Source: Arthrobacter sp. Leaf141 (GTDB lineage Bacteria > Actinomycetota > Actinomycetes > Actinomycetales > Micrococcaceae). Taken from it: 64,000 bases of DNA. The position numbers and the translations under genes are program-made. The notes under the pieces are model-generated. The model saw only the letters and a list, made by a program, of their open reading frames with translations, ran no database searches and was not told the origin of the DNA. The stretch spans positions 89,894 to 153,893 of the forward strand of contig NZ_LMOL01000005.1 in NCBI RefSeq assembly GCF_001424565.1, read 5' to 3'. Positions 1 to 8,663 of this stretch are shown here, in pieces (positions within the stretch are counted from its first letter, which is position 1; each line of letters begins with the position of its first letter).

Positions 1-94
1 GGGGCCGGGGTGTTTTGCGTCGTTTCTGATCGGATGCCGCCTGCCGCGCTTCGGGTTTCAGCCATGACGCCAGGCCGCTCCGATCGATGCGGGT

Positions 95-1840
95 TTATGT
101 CTGGTGGTGGTTTCGCTGTGGCTTTTGGCGCGGGTCAATGTGCGGTGGCGGAATGAACCAGGGGACGCCGTTTGCGACGTGTACCTGCCATTGCTCCTTG
201 TGGATGAGGTGGTGGTGGCTGGTGCAGAGAAGGGTGCCGTTATCGGTGTTGGTGGGTCCACCGTGTGACCAGTAGGAAATGTGGTGGGCTTCGCACCAGG
301 GGGCGGGGATGGTGCAGTTGGGGAAGGCGCAGCCGTGGTCGCGGGCGGTGATGGCTTTGCGGATGTGGGGTGGGAAAATCCGGGTGGTCCGGCCGATGTC
401 GAGGATGCGTCCTGCGCTGCCGAGGAGGATGGGGATGATGTCGGCGTCGCAGGCGATTTCGCGGACGGTCGCAGGGGTGACGGGTCCAGTGAACGCAAAC
501 GATCCGGCGCCCGGGATGCTACCGGGGTCCGGGACCGGGCGGCCGCCGGTTGTGGACGTGCCATAGCCGTAACGGGGTCCTTTGCCGGTGGTCTGTTCCA
601 GACGGTTCAGGAGGTCACGGTAATCGATGGTGACCAGGACCTGGGGGCGGAGTCCTCCGGCGCTGGGGAGGTTGCCGGAGGTGAGGGCTGTTTTACAGGC
701 CCCGACCAGGCCGTCGAGGAGTTGCTGGGCGCGGGTCCGCCGGTCCAGGTTGAGATCCGGGTCCACAGTGGCTGTGGCCGAACCGGTATGTCCGGGTTCA
801 CTGCCGATACCCGCGTTCCCAGCGTCGCATGCCCCATCGGAGTTGTTTGCGTTGGTGGTCCTGGGGTTGGTGGCCGTACTCATGGCGGTGAGGAGACATT
901 CGTATTGGGCGGGTGTGGCGAAAATATCCAGGCGGTTCAGTCCGCGGCGGGCGGGCCGGATGAAGACTCCTTGCCGCTGGCGCAGCTCGTGTTCACTGGG
1001 TTCGGTGCCGTCGGCGTCGATCGCTTCGGTCCAGTGCCGGGCGATACGGGCCAGGAAGTCGGCGTCGTTGTTGGCGGCTGCCTGTGTGAGGGCGTGCTCC
1101 ATCCGGGTGGTCACGTCTTCGGTGACGTGGTGGCTGACGTGGTCCAGGGCCAGGGTAATGATGGTCGCAGGGCGGGAGGCGACGGACCCGGTGGTAAGGG
1201 CGGCAGCGAGCTGCGGGCGTGCCGGTGCTTGGGTGTGGCCGGTGAGCCCCGACTGGGGCAGTACCGCGGCGGCAAGACTTATACGACGATGTGCTTCGGC
1301 GACGGGAATCCGGAGCCGGACGCGGAGGAACTCGGCGGTGTTTTTACACCCGTCATCAGCCGGTGAACCCATGGCCCTATCGGGGGAGGCCTGGGCTGTG
1401 GCGGCAGTAAATGCTGCGTCGCCCAGGCCGGCAGGGTCGGGACTGCCATGGGGCCAGGATGGGTCGCTCCCAGCAACGTCAGCGGAGCTGCCGGTGGTGT
1501 TGTCCCAGCCGGTGATCCAGGTCCGGCCCGTCCCGGTGCGGCTGGCGTCTGCGATGGCCTGCGCGCGCGTGCGGTCCACGGCGGAGGCGGCGAGGATCTG
1601 CACGTACTCCAGAGTCCGGGAGATCTCCTCAATCTGGCTTGCGTATTCGGCTGCCTCGGCGAAGGTGGCAAGTGCCAGCTGGCCCGGCCCAGCCGCGGCG
1701 ACCGCCTGCAGCGCAGTAAGCGCTTTTGCGACGCCGGCCTCATCCGTGCTGCAGGAGGAGCTCCCTAAAGTCGGACCAGCGCCGCACGGAAGCGCGGCGT
1801 TTGCGCCGTGCCCTGTGTGCTGAACCTTGGAAGCGTCCAT
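95..1840 (-). CDS. DUF222 / HNH endonuclease domain protein
   Basis: A 581-residue protein with a long DUF222-type helical N-terminal part and a C-terminal HNH nuclease fold. The nuclease end (about residues 500-548) shows zinc-type cysteines (C504, C509, C516), the pair H519-H520 after Glu-Ala, N534 and a late His cluster (around 542), matching the HNH pattern of this family. Such proteins (13E12-like) occur in many copies in Arthrobacter and mycobacterial genomes; their biological role is not settled, so I claim only a probable metal-dependent nuclease. The start is the first ATG of the frame. It stands alone, divergent from the DinB-like gene. Bases 1-94 downstream hold nothing I can identify. 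Confidence 0.85.
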   Translation of the reverse strand: MDASKVQHTGHGANAALPCGAGPTLGSSSCSTDEAGVAKALTALQAVAAAGPGQLALATFAEAAEYASQIEEISRTLEYVQILAASAVDRTRAQAIADASRTGTGRTWITGWDNTTGSSADVAGSDPSWPHGSPDPAGLGDAAFTAATAQASPDRAMGSPADDGCKNTAEFLRVRLRIPVAEAHRRISLAAAVLPQSGLTGHTQAPARPQLAAALTTGSVASRPATIITLALDHVSHHVTEDVTTRMEHALTQAAANNDADFLARIARHWTEAIDADGTEPSEHELRQRQGVFIRPARRGLNRLDIFATPAQYECLLTAMSTATNPRTTNANNSDGACDAGNAGIGSEPGHTGSATATVDPDLNLDRRTRAQQLLDGLVGACKTALTSGNLPSAGGLRPQVLVTIDYRDLLNRLEQTTGKGPRYGYGTSTTGGRPVPDPGSIPGAGSFAFTGPVTPATVREIACDADIIPILLGSAGRILDIGRTTRIFPPHIRKAITARDHGCAFPNCTIPAPWCEAHHISYWSHGGPTNTDNGTLLCTSHHHLIHKEQWQVHVANGVPWFIPPPHIDPRQKPQRNHHQT

Positions 1841-2002
1841 AAGAAAATTCTCTCAAGGGGGTACGACATTTAAGGGCCTGCCCGGGCGCCGGGCAGTCAC
1901 GGTGCCGGCGCGGCGCTCCGTTTTTCCCGGCGCAAGGCACGGCAGAATTCCACGCCGCGCAGAAGCTGCCAATCGGACCCTGTTGCCGGTAGCGTGCAGG
2001 AC

Positions 2003-2590
2003 ATGGACCACAAGGAGACCCTCCACAGCTACCTGCGGATCCGGCGCCAGGATCTGCTGGGCAAGCTGGACGGCCTGGACGAGTACGACATCCGCAGGCC
2101 ACTGACCCCCACCGGTACCAACCTGCTGGGACTGGTGAAGCACGTGGCCAGTGTCCAGCTGGGCTACTTCGGCGAAGTGTTTGGCCGGCCGAGCGGACGC
2201 CACCTTCCCAGCCTGGACGATGACGCGGCCCCGGACTCGGACATGTGGGCCACCGCCGCGGAGAGCCGGGACGACATCGTTGAGCTGCATCACTTTTCCG
2301 CCGGGCACGCGGACGCCACCATCGAGGCGCTGCCCCTGGACGCCGCGGGCGCCGTCCCGTGGTGGCCAGTCGAGCGCAGGGCCGTGACATTGCACCGGAT
2401 CCTGGTCCACCTATGCGTGGAGACCGCCCAACACACCGGCCACGCCGACATCCTCCGTGAACTGATTGACGGCCAGGCCGGCTTCCGGCCGGGCGATCCC
2501 AACCTCACCGACCGTGGTGCGGACGGCTGGGCGGAGCACCATGCCCGAGTGGAAGCCGCGGCCAGGGCGGCGTCCAAAACGCAGCCCTGA
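2003..2590 (+). CDS. DinB family protein (DUF664 type)
   Basis: A 195-residue four-helix-bundle protein of the DinB/DUF664 superfamily. The family's metal-binding histidines are visible: H47 in a KHV motif and H144/H147 in a TAQHTGH segment. Members are putative metal-dependent enzymes, some linked to mycothiol or bacillithiol chemistry; the substrate here is unknown. I chose ATG 2003 rather than the in-frame GTG at 1994 because TAGCGT (1990-1995) looks like a -10 box 7 nt upstream of 2003, suggesting a leaderless mRNA. The gene is flanked by convergent GH42 on the other strand and looks monocistronic. Confidence 0.75.
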   Translation: MDHKETLHSYLRIRRQDLLGKLDGLDEYDIRRPLTPTGTNLLGLVKHVASVQLGYFGEVFGRPSGRHLPSLDDDAAPDSDMWATAAESRDDIVELHHFSAGHADATIEALPLDAAGAVPWWPVERRAVTLHRILVHLCVETAQHTGHADILRELIDGQAGFRPGDPNLTDRGADGWAEHHARVEAAARAASKTQP

Positions 2591-2602
2591 CCGGCCCCCG
2601 GC

Positions 2603-4618
2603 TCAGTCCTCCGCGATGACCGCCACCAGCCCGGCCCCCACGGAACCGGCGAAAGCCTCGCCGGTCAGCACATCCGTGCCGGCAGCCCGGACGCTGGCTG
2701 CCTCCCGGGTGTGGTTGATGGCGAAAAGGTAGCTGCTGCCGTCCGCCGCGCGGCGCCGGGTCAACTCCACGCCGGGGTCGGCGGCGGCCACCGGGCCAAC
2801 CCCGGATTCGGCAAGCAGCCTGTCCACCACGGACTCGATGCCCTCCGGGCCGGGGAACGTGGCGAGGTACCACGCAGCGCCGTCGCCAACTGCGTGCCGG
2901 GTCAGGGCGGGAACCCCTTCGAGCGGGTATTCCGTGAAGGACCGGATGGCCTCCGCGCCGGTGAGGTGGACGTGTTCGCTCCAGACGGCGGCAACGGTGC
3001 CGTCGTCCAGCTTCAGCGCGGACCCGGCCAGCAGCGGGTGGAATTCCTCCACGCGGATGCCCAGCAGGTCCCGGAAGGCGCCGGGGTAGCCGCCCAGCCG
3101 GACGTGGTCCGAGCCGTCCACAATGCCGCTGAAGTAGCTGACCAGCACGGTGGCGCCGGCCGCCGCAGCAGCAGCAACCGAGGCCGCGGCTTCGTCGCTG
3201 ACGGCGTAGAGCGTGCAGACGAGCACCAGGTCGTAGCCGGCCAGGGAAGCCGACGGGTGCACGATGTCAACGGAGACGCCCCGCAGGAACAGGGACCGGT
3301 GGAAGGCGCGCAGCACATCCAGGTACTTCACGTCCTGGCTGGGCTTGGAATCTATTTCGCTGGCCCACCAGGCCTCGTAATCAAAGACAATGGCCGCCCG
3401 CGATTCCACCCGGGAACCACGCACGGGCGCCAGCCGCTGCAGCGCGCCGCCGAGTTCCACCACCTCGCGCCATACCCGTGTGTCCCGGCCGGCGTGCGGG
3501 ACCATGGCCGAATGGAACTTCTCGGAGCCGGCAAAGCTCTGCCGCCACTGGAAGAACATCACGGCGTCCGCGCCCCGGGCCACGTGCGCCAGCGAGTTGC
3601 GGAGCATTTCACCGGGCATCTTGGGCTGGTTGCGCGGCTGCCAGTTCACGGCCGACGTCGAATGTTCCATCAGGATCCACGGGTCGCCGCCCGCAATTCC
3701 CCGGGTGAGGTCCGCGCTGAACGCCAGTTCGATGTGCCGTTCGGGGTCGGCCGCCACCAGGTAGTGGTCGTTGGCGATGACGTCCAGGTCCTTGGCCCAG
3801 TCGAAGTAGTCCATGGATTTGGTGGCGCTGGACGCCATGAGGTTGGTGGTGCAGGGGACCGCGGGCGTGATCTCCCGCAGGACCGCCACGAGGTCGCGGT
3901 AATAGTCCATCAGCGCCCACGAGTTGAAGCGCTGGAAGTCGAGCTGCTGGCCGGGGTTCAGGGTGCTGGGCGCGGCGGACGGCGGCAGGATCTCGTCGAA
4001 GGCGCCGTAGTTCTGGCTCCAGAACGCGGTACCCCAGGCGGCGTTCAACGCGCCGATATCGCCGTAGCGCCGTTCCAGCCACACGCGGAACGCCGCTGCG
4101 TCTTCCGGGCCGTAGAACTCAGAGACGTGGCAGCCCAGTTCGTTGTCCACATGCCAGAGCGCCAGGGCGGGGTGGTCCTTGTAGCGTTCGGCCAGTTTGC
4201 GGGTGATCCCGGTGGCGTAGCGGCGATACGCGGCCGACGACGGGGTGTAGTGCCGCCGTGAGCCCGGTCCCAGCACGGTACCGTCAGCCGTCACCGGGAG
4301 GATTTCCGGATGTTTGCGGACCAGCCAGGCCGGCGGCGCCGCCGTGGCGGTGGCCAGGGCCACCTTCACGCCGATGCCCGCCAGGTTGTCCAGCACCTCA
4401 TCCAGCCAGCCGAAGTCGTAGGTGCCTTCGCTGGGTTCCAGCAGCGCCCACGAAAAGATGCCGACGCTGAGGAAGTTCACGCCGGCTTCCTGCATCAGCT
4501 CAAGGTCTTCCAGGCGCACGCTGGTGGGCCACTGCTCAGGGTTGTAATCGCCGCCGAAGCCGATACCGTCCACGTTGTTCCACACGCTTGCCGGGCCGAT
4601 GGGTTCCTGCGCTGTCAT
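2603..4618 (-). CDS. GH42 beta-galactosidase (YesZ/LacA-like)
   Basis: A 671-residue glycoside hydrolase family 42 enzyme, expected to release beta-galactose from galactan side chains or galacto-oligosaccharides in the cytoplasm (no signal peptide). The TIM-barrel N-terminus has the family opening GGDYNPEQWP, the acid/base Glu at about residue 160 (in DNELGCH) and the nucleophile Glu at about 318 (in LMEHSTSAVNW), followed by the trimerisation and C-terminal beta domains. The start at 4618 is chosen for the AAAGGAG site just upstream; the longer frame adds 23 residues without family similarity. It is divergent from a sugar ABC importer and shares its control region, which carries LacI-type operators. 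B. subtilis YesZ, a GH42 in the rhamnogalacturonan cluster, is the closest contextual parallel. Confidence 0.92.
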   Translation of the reverse strand: MTAQEPIGPASVWNNVDGIGFGGDYNPEQWPTSVRLEDLELMQEAGVNFLSVGIFSWALLEPSEGTYDFGWLDEVLDNLAGIGVKVALATATAAPPAWLVRKHPEILPVTADGTVLGPGSRRHYTPSSAAYRRYATGITRKLAERYKDHPALALWHVDNELGCHVSEFYGPEDAAAFRVWLERRYGDIGALNAAWGTAFWSQNYGAFDEILPPSAAPSTLNPGQQLDFQRFNSWALMDYYRDLVAVLREITPAVPCTTNLMASSATKSMDYFDWAKDLDVIANDHYLVAADPERHIELAFSADLTRGIAGGDPWILMEHSTSAVNWQPRNQPKMPGEMLRNSLAHVARGADAVMFFQWRQSFAGSEKFHSAMVPHAGRDTRVWREVVELGGALQRLAPVRGSRVESRAAIVFDYEAWWASEIDSKPSQDVKYLDVLRAFHRSLFLRGVSVDIVHPSASLAGYDLVLVCTLYAVSDEAAASVAAAAAAGATVLVSYFSGIVDGSDHVRLGGYPGAFRDLLGIRVEEFHPLLAGSALKLDDGTVAAVWSEHVHLTGAEAIRSFTEYPLEGVPALTRHAVGDGAAWYLATFPGPEGIESVVDRLLAESGVGPVAAADPGVELTRRRAADGSSYLFAINHTREAASVRAAGTDVLTGEAFAGSVGAGLVAVIAED

Positions 4619-4669
4619 GGGACTCCTTTGTCTGCTGAAGGGCCGGAATTTGGTAGGACATCTGATCAT

Positions 4670-4717
4670 TGGAAAACGCTTGCCCAAATTCCGGAATAGG
4701 GATATTGTATCGTTTCA
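4670..4717. promoter_or_regulatory. Divergent promoter with two LacI-type operators
   Basis: Between the GH42 gene and the ABC operon lie a TGGAAAACGCTTGCC motif (4670-4684) and TGTATCGTTTCA (4706-4717), the latter the reverse complement of TGAAACGATACA. A plausible promoter for the ABC operon, TTGCCC (4680-4685), 17 nt, TATTGT (4703-4708), overlaps both. This is the classical arrangement for repression by a LacI-family protein. Confidence 0.55.
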
Positions 4718-4794
4718 GAAGCCGTGTAAGCCAGCTCACTGCCCGTGTTGTGGTGAGACCGAAGGTATTACACACATCGAGCAAGGAGGCTCCC

Positions 4795-6084
4795 GTGATC
4801 AACAGAAGGCACTTCATCACCACCGTCGCCGTCGGCACCGCATCTGCCGCGGCACTGGCTGCGTGTGGAACAGGATCCAGCAGCTCCGGCGAAACCGGTT
4901 CAGCGGAAAAACCCGTCACCATCAACTACACCTGGTGGGGCAACGACGACCGCGCCGAGCGCACCCGCAAGGCCATTGCCTTGTTCGAGTCCAAAAACGC
5001 GGACATCAAGGTCAACGGCAACTTCACCGACTTCGCCGGCTACTGGCAGAAGCGTGCCACCGAAGCTGCCGGCGGCGGCCTGCCGGACGTAATGCAGTGG
5101 GACCTGTCCTACCTGCGGGACTACGGCCAGCGCAACCAGCTCCTGGACCTCAGCACCGTGAAGATCAACACGGACGCCTTCGAGAAGTCCCTGCTGCCGT
5201 CGGGCCAGATCAAGGGCAAGACCTTCGGCATCCCCACCAGCACCAACGCCTTCGCCGTTTACTACGACCCCGCCAAGCTGGCTTCACTGGGCATCACCGA
5301 ACCGGATGGCAGCTGGACCTACAAGGAATTCAACGAATTCCTTGTGTCCGTGGGCAGCAAGAGCAACGGGGCCCTCTTCGGCAGCACCGATTACACCGGC
5401 GTCTGGTGGATGTTCAACGTCTGGCTGCGCCAGAACAACATCGAAGCCTTTACCTCGGAGGGCAAGCTCGGCTTCAGCAAGGACGACCTCAAGAAGTGGT
5501 GGAACCTCACCGCCGACCTGCGCGGCACCCCCGCCATCATTTCCGAAGAGCGGGTCACCCAGCTGGCACCCAAGTCACCGTTCGGATCCAACGTCACGGC
5601 CACGGAGGTCACGTGGGACAACTTCATGGCGGGCTACCTCGGTGACAGCGGCGCCAAGGAACTCAAGCTTGTGCCGGTTCCGTCGGACGACAAGGACAAC
5701 CTGGGCCTGTTCCTGAAGCCCTCCATGCTGATGGTTGCCAGCGCCAAGACCAAATACAAGGACGCGGCAGCCCGCTTTATCGACTTTATGGTCAATGACC
5801 CCGAGGTGGGCCAGATCTTCAAGACCTCCCGCGGCGTTCCGGCGTCCAAGACCCAGCGGGACGGAACCACCTTCGAAGGAACCGACAAGGTGGTGGTGGA
5901 CTACGAAACCTCCATCGCGCAGTACCTCAAGGACGCTCCCGAACCCCCGATCGTGGGCTTCGGCACGCTTGAAACCTCTTTCAAGCGGGTTGCCTCGGAC
6001 CTGAACTACGGCAAGCTCGACATCAACGGTGCCGCCGATGCCTGGTTCAAGGAAGCCGAAGACCTCATCAAGCAGAATGCCTGA
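4795..6084 (+). CDS. ABC sugar importer, solute-binding lipoprotein
   Basis: A 429-residue extracellular solute-binding protein (family 1, sugar type). The N-terminus has twin arginines (NRRHFITT) followed by a hydrophobic stretch and the lipobox LAAC with C24 as lipidation site, so a Tat-exported lipoprotein is likely. The mature part has the typical TWWGNDDR opening for oligosaccharide binders. Start GTG 4795 has a strong AAGGAGG site (4783-4789); the longer frame upstream runs into the promoter. It heads an operon with two permeases and a small membrane protein. The divergent GH42 suggests a galactose-containing oligosaccharide as ligand (inference). It is clearly related to the orphan binding protein at 10104. 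Confidence 0.9.
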   Translation: MINRRHFITTVAVGTASAAALAACGTGSSSSGETGSAEKPVTINYTWWGNDDRAERTRKAIALFESKNADIKVNGNFTDFAGYWQKRATEAAGGGLPDVMQWDLSYLRDYGQRNQLLDLSTVKINTDAFEKSLLPSGQIKGKTFGIPTSTNAFAVYYDPAKLASLGITEPDGSWTYKEFNEFLVSVGSKSNGALFGSTDYTGVWWMFNVWLRQNNIEAFTSEGKLGFSKDDLKKWWNLTADLRGTPAIISEERVTQLAPKSPFGSNVTATEVTWDNFMAGYLGDSGAKELKLVPVPSDDKDNLGLFLKPSMLMVASAKTKYKDAAARFIDFMVNDPEVGQIFKTSRGVPASKTQRDGTTFEGTDKVVVDYETSIAQYLKDAPEPPIVGFGTLETSFKRVASDLNYGKLDINGAADAWFKEAEDLIKQNA

Positions 6085-6114
6085 TCCAGGCTTCACTACT
6101 GACGGACTGAACTC

Positions 6115-7068
6115 GTGACTCAAAGCCCAACCCTGAGCAGGCGTTCAGCGACGTCCGCTTCCTCGCTGCCGCGCAAGTCGCGGCAGCGAGGGGTGGACGC
6201 CCGCGCCGGCTATTCGTTCCTCTTGCCCTGGCTGCTGGGATTCATTGTCCTGACCCTTGGACCGATGGTTTCCTCGCTGTACCTGTCCTTCACCAACTAC
6301 AACCTGTTCGACCCGCCCAAGTGGATCGGGCTGGACAACTACGCCACCATGTTCCAGGACGAGCGGTTCATGCAGTCCGTGGGCGTGACCGTGGGCTACG
6401 TGGTTTTCGGTACCCCGCTCAAGCTCGCCGCCGCCCTTGCCGTGGCGATGCTGCTCAACAGCGCCCGCATGGGCCAGGGCTTCTACCGGTCCGCGTTCTA
6501 CGCCCCGTCCCTGATCGGCGCGTCCGTGTCCATCGCCATTGTCTGGAAGGCAATGTTCGGGGACTCAGGTCCCGTGGACCAGGGCCTGTCCTTCTTCGGG
6601 ATCAACCTGGGCGGCTGGGTGGGCAACCCCACCATGACCATGCCGATGTTCATCCTGCTGACGGTGTGGCAGTTCGGCGCCCCGATGGTGATCTTCCTCG
6701 CCGGGCTCAAGCAGATCCCCGCGGACCTCTACGAAGCCGCGTCCATGGACGGTGCCGGCCCGGTGCGTAAGTTCTTCAACATCACCTGGCCCATGCTCTC
6801 CCCGGTGGTCTTCTTCAACCTGCTGATGGAAACCATCCACGCGTTCCAGATCTTCAGCTCGGCGTACATCATTTCCAACGGTGAAGGCGGACCCGCCGGT
6901 TCCACCCTTTTCTACACCCTCTACCTGTACCTGCGCGGCTTCTCCGATTTCCGGATGGGTTACGCCTCGGCGATGGCCTGGCTGCTCCTGATCGTTGTGG
7001 GCATCATTACCCTGATCATCTTCCGCACGTCCAAGTCCTGGGTCCACTACAGCGGGGACGCAAAATGA
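6115..7068 (+). CDS. ABC sugar importer permease (MalF/UgpA type)
   Basis: A 317-residue inner-membrane permease of the carbohydrate uptake family 1, with six predicted membrane segments after a basic cytoplasmic N-terminus. The EAA loop that docks the ATPase is visible as EAASMDGAGPVRKFF near residue 205-220. GTG start 6115 lies 30 nt after the binding-protein gene. Its stop overlaps the next permease start by 4 nt (ATGA), so the two are translationally coupled. No ATP-binding subunit is encoded nearby; a shared MsmX/MsiK-type ATPase elsewhere is expected. Confidence 0.92.
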   Translation: MTQSPTLSRRSATSASSLPRKSRQRGVDARAGYSFLLPWLLGFIVLTLGPMVSSLYLSFTNYNLFDPPKWIGLDNYATMFQDERFMQSVGVTVGYVVFGTPLKLAAALAVAMLLNSARMGQGFYRSAFYAPSLIGASVSIAIVWKAMFGDSGPVDQGLSFFGINLGGWVGNPTMTMPMFILLTVWQFGAPMVIFLAGLKQIPADLYEAASMDGAGPVRKFFNITWPMLSPVVFFNLLMETIHAFQIFSSAYIISNGEGGPAGSTLFYTLYLYLRGFSDFRMGYASAMAWLLLIVVGIITLIIFRTSKSWVHYSGDAK

Positions 7069-7982
7069 CAACCATGGCAACCCCCACCCAGTCCACACCC
7101 GACGCCCAAATGCCCCAGTACAACCCCAAATCCGAGTCCATGGGCGCCAAGCGGGTCAAAAGCACCCTCTTCCACATCGTGGCCCTGGCACTCACGGCTG
7201 TGGTCCTGTACCCGGCGTTGTGGATGGTGGCGTCCTCCTTCAAGCCGAACTCCGAGATCGGCGGCACCAACACCTCGCTGTGGTCCAGCAACTTCAGCAT
7301 GGACAACTTCGTTACGGCGATGGACGGGATCGGCGGGGTCAGCACCCTGCAGTTCTTCACCAACTCCCTGATCCTGGCCGTCGGCGCCGTCGTCGGCACC
7401 GTCCTCTCAGCCAGCGTTTCGGCATACGCCTTCGCACGGATCAAGTTCCCCGGCCGCAGCGTGTTCTTCGGCATGATGATCGCCACCTTGCTCCTGCCCT
7501 TCCACGTGGTGATCATTCCGCAGTACATCATCTTCAACCAGCTGGGCCTGGTGGACACCTACGTCCCCCTGCTGATCGGTAAGTTCCTCGCCGCTGACGC
7601 GTTCTTCGTGTTCCTGATGGTCCAGTTCATGCGCAACCTCCCGGCAGAACTGGACGAGGCAGCACGCATCGACGGTGCCGGCCACGTGCGGATCTTCACC
7701 TCGATCATGCTTCCGCTGATGAAACCGGCGCTGATTTCGACGTCGATCTTCTCCTTCATCTGGAGCTGGAACGACTTCCTGGGCCCCCTGCTGTACCTGA
7801 ACACCCCGGACAAGTACCCGCTTCCGCTGGCGCTGCGGCTCTTTGTGGACCAGACCCAGTCCTCCGACTACGGCGCCATGATCGCCATGTCCGTCCTGGC
7901 GCTGCTGCCGGTGCTGATCTTCTTCCTGATCTTCCAGCGGTACATTGTTGAAGGCGTCTCCACCCAGGGCCTCAAAGGCTGA
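7065..7982 (+). CDS. ABC sugar importer permease (MalG/UgpE type)
   Basis: A 305-residue permease, partner of the preceding one, with six membrane segments and the EAA motif DEAARIDGAGHVRIF around residues 195-210. It starts inside the stop codon of the upstream permease (ATGA overlap). Together with the binding protein it forms a CUT1-type importer for an oligosaccharide. The small DUF624-like gene follows after 11 nt, so it is probably part of the same transcript. Confidence 0.92.
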   Translation: MTTMATPTQSTPDAQMPQYNPKSESMGAKRVKSTLFHIVALALTAVVLYPALWMVASSFKPNSEIGGTNTSLWSSNFSMDNFVTAMDGIGGVSTLQFFTNSLILAVGAVVGTVLSASVSAYAFARIKFPGRSVFFGMMIATLLLPFHVVIIPQYIIFNQLGLVDTYVPLLIGKFLAADAFFVFLMVQFMRNLPAELDEAARIDGAGHVRIFTSIMLPLMKPALISTSIFSFIWSWNDFLGPLLYLNTPDKYPLPLALRLFVDQTQSSDYGAMIAMSVLALLPVLIFFLIFQRYIVEGVSTQGLKG

Positions 7983-7993
7983 CGGAGCAGGAA

Positions 7994-8623
7994 ATGAGCA
8001 TCATGGACAGCACCACACCCGTACCGGGCCGGCCGGAGCCCCTCCCGGTGAACCGCTTCGCGCTGTTTTCCGAAACCCTGCTGGCGGGGGTGCTGGTGCT
8101 GGTGCTGTCCATTCCGCTGGTCACCATCCCCGCAGCCTATGCCGCCGGCATCGCCCACCTGGAACGCCACCTCTCGGGCCGCGACGATTCCGTCCGGAGC
8201 CTTTGGGGAACGTTCCGGGCGGCGCTGCCCGGCAGCTGGAAACTGGGAATCACGACGGCGGCCGCCGCCGTCGTGATTATCCTCAACCTTCTCCTCGCCT
8301 GGGTGGGCCAGCTGCCGGGCCCGGAAGTGGTGCTTCCCGCCACCCTGGTCCTGGCCACCTGCGCCACCATTTTGCTGCTGCGCACCGCGTCCGCCTGGTC
8401 CGACTTCGCCGGGGACCGGGCCGATGCCAGGGGAACCTGGCAGTCCGCGCTGGCCGCTGCGCAGTCGATCTCCCTCCGGGACTGGACCGGCTCGGTCCTG
8501 CTGGCCGTGGCGATCTTCGGTTCCGTGGTGTTTGTCTGGATGCTGGTGGCCCTGTTTGTGGTGGTCCCCGGCATGCTGGTCCTCGCTTCCGCTGCCGTGA
8601 AAATCCGTTCAGCCCGCGCCTGA
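7994..8623 (+). CDS. Small membrane protein, YesL/DUF624-like
   Basis: A 209-residue protein with about five or six hydrophobic segments and a short polar loop, resembling DUF624 (YesL) proteins that accompany carbohydrate ABC importers in Gram-positive bacteria. Similarity is mainly in topology and context, and it shares the general layout of the clearer YesL-like protein at 16359. Function is unknown; a role as importer accessory protein is inference. It starts at ATG 7994 behind GGAGCAGG and is the last gene of the ABC operon; the next gene begins 40 nt downstream. Confidence 0.65.
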   Translation: MSIMDSTTPVPGRPEPLPVNRFALFSETLLAGVLVLVLSIPLVTIPAAYAAGIAHLERHLSGRDDSVRSLWGTFRAALPGSWKLGITTAAAAVVIILNLLLAWVGQLPGPEVVLPATLVLATCATILLLRTASAWSDFAGDRADARGTWQSALAAAQSISLRDWTGSVLLAVAIFGSVVFVWMLVALFVVVPGMLVLASAAVKIRSARA

Positions 8624-8663
8624 AGCACCCGCGGGGCCCATTCCGGCGGCCCGCCCTGTTTTA

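Noticed and set aside
1..94. End of another gene at the window edge
   Set aside because: No frame with a recognisable product and no convincing ribosome site or terminator.
95..1840. Long plus-strand reading frames opposite the DUF222-HNH gene (281-1366, 627-1823)
   Set aside because: They are antisense shadows typical of high-GC DNA, with low-complexity Gly/Val/Arg content and no family motifs.
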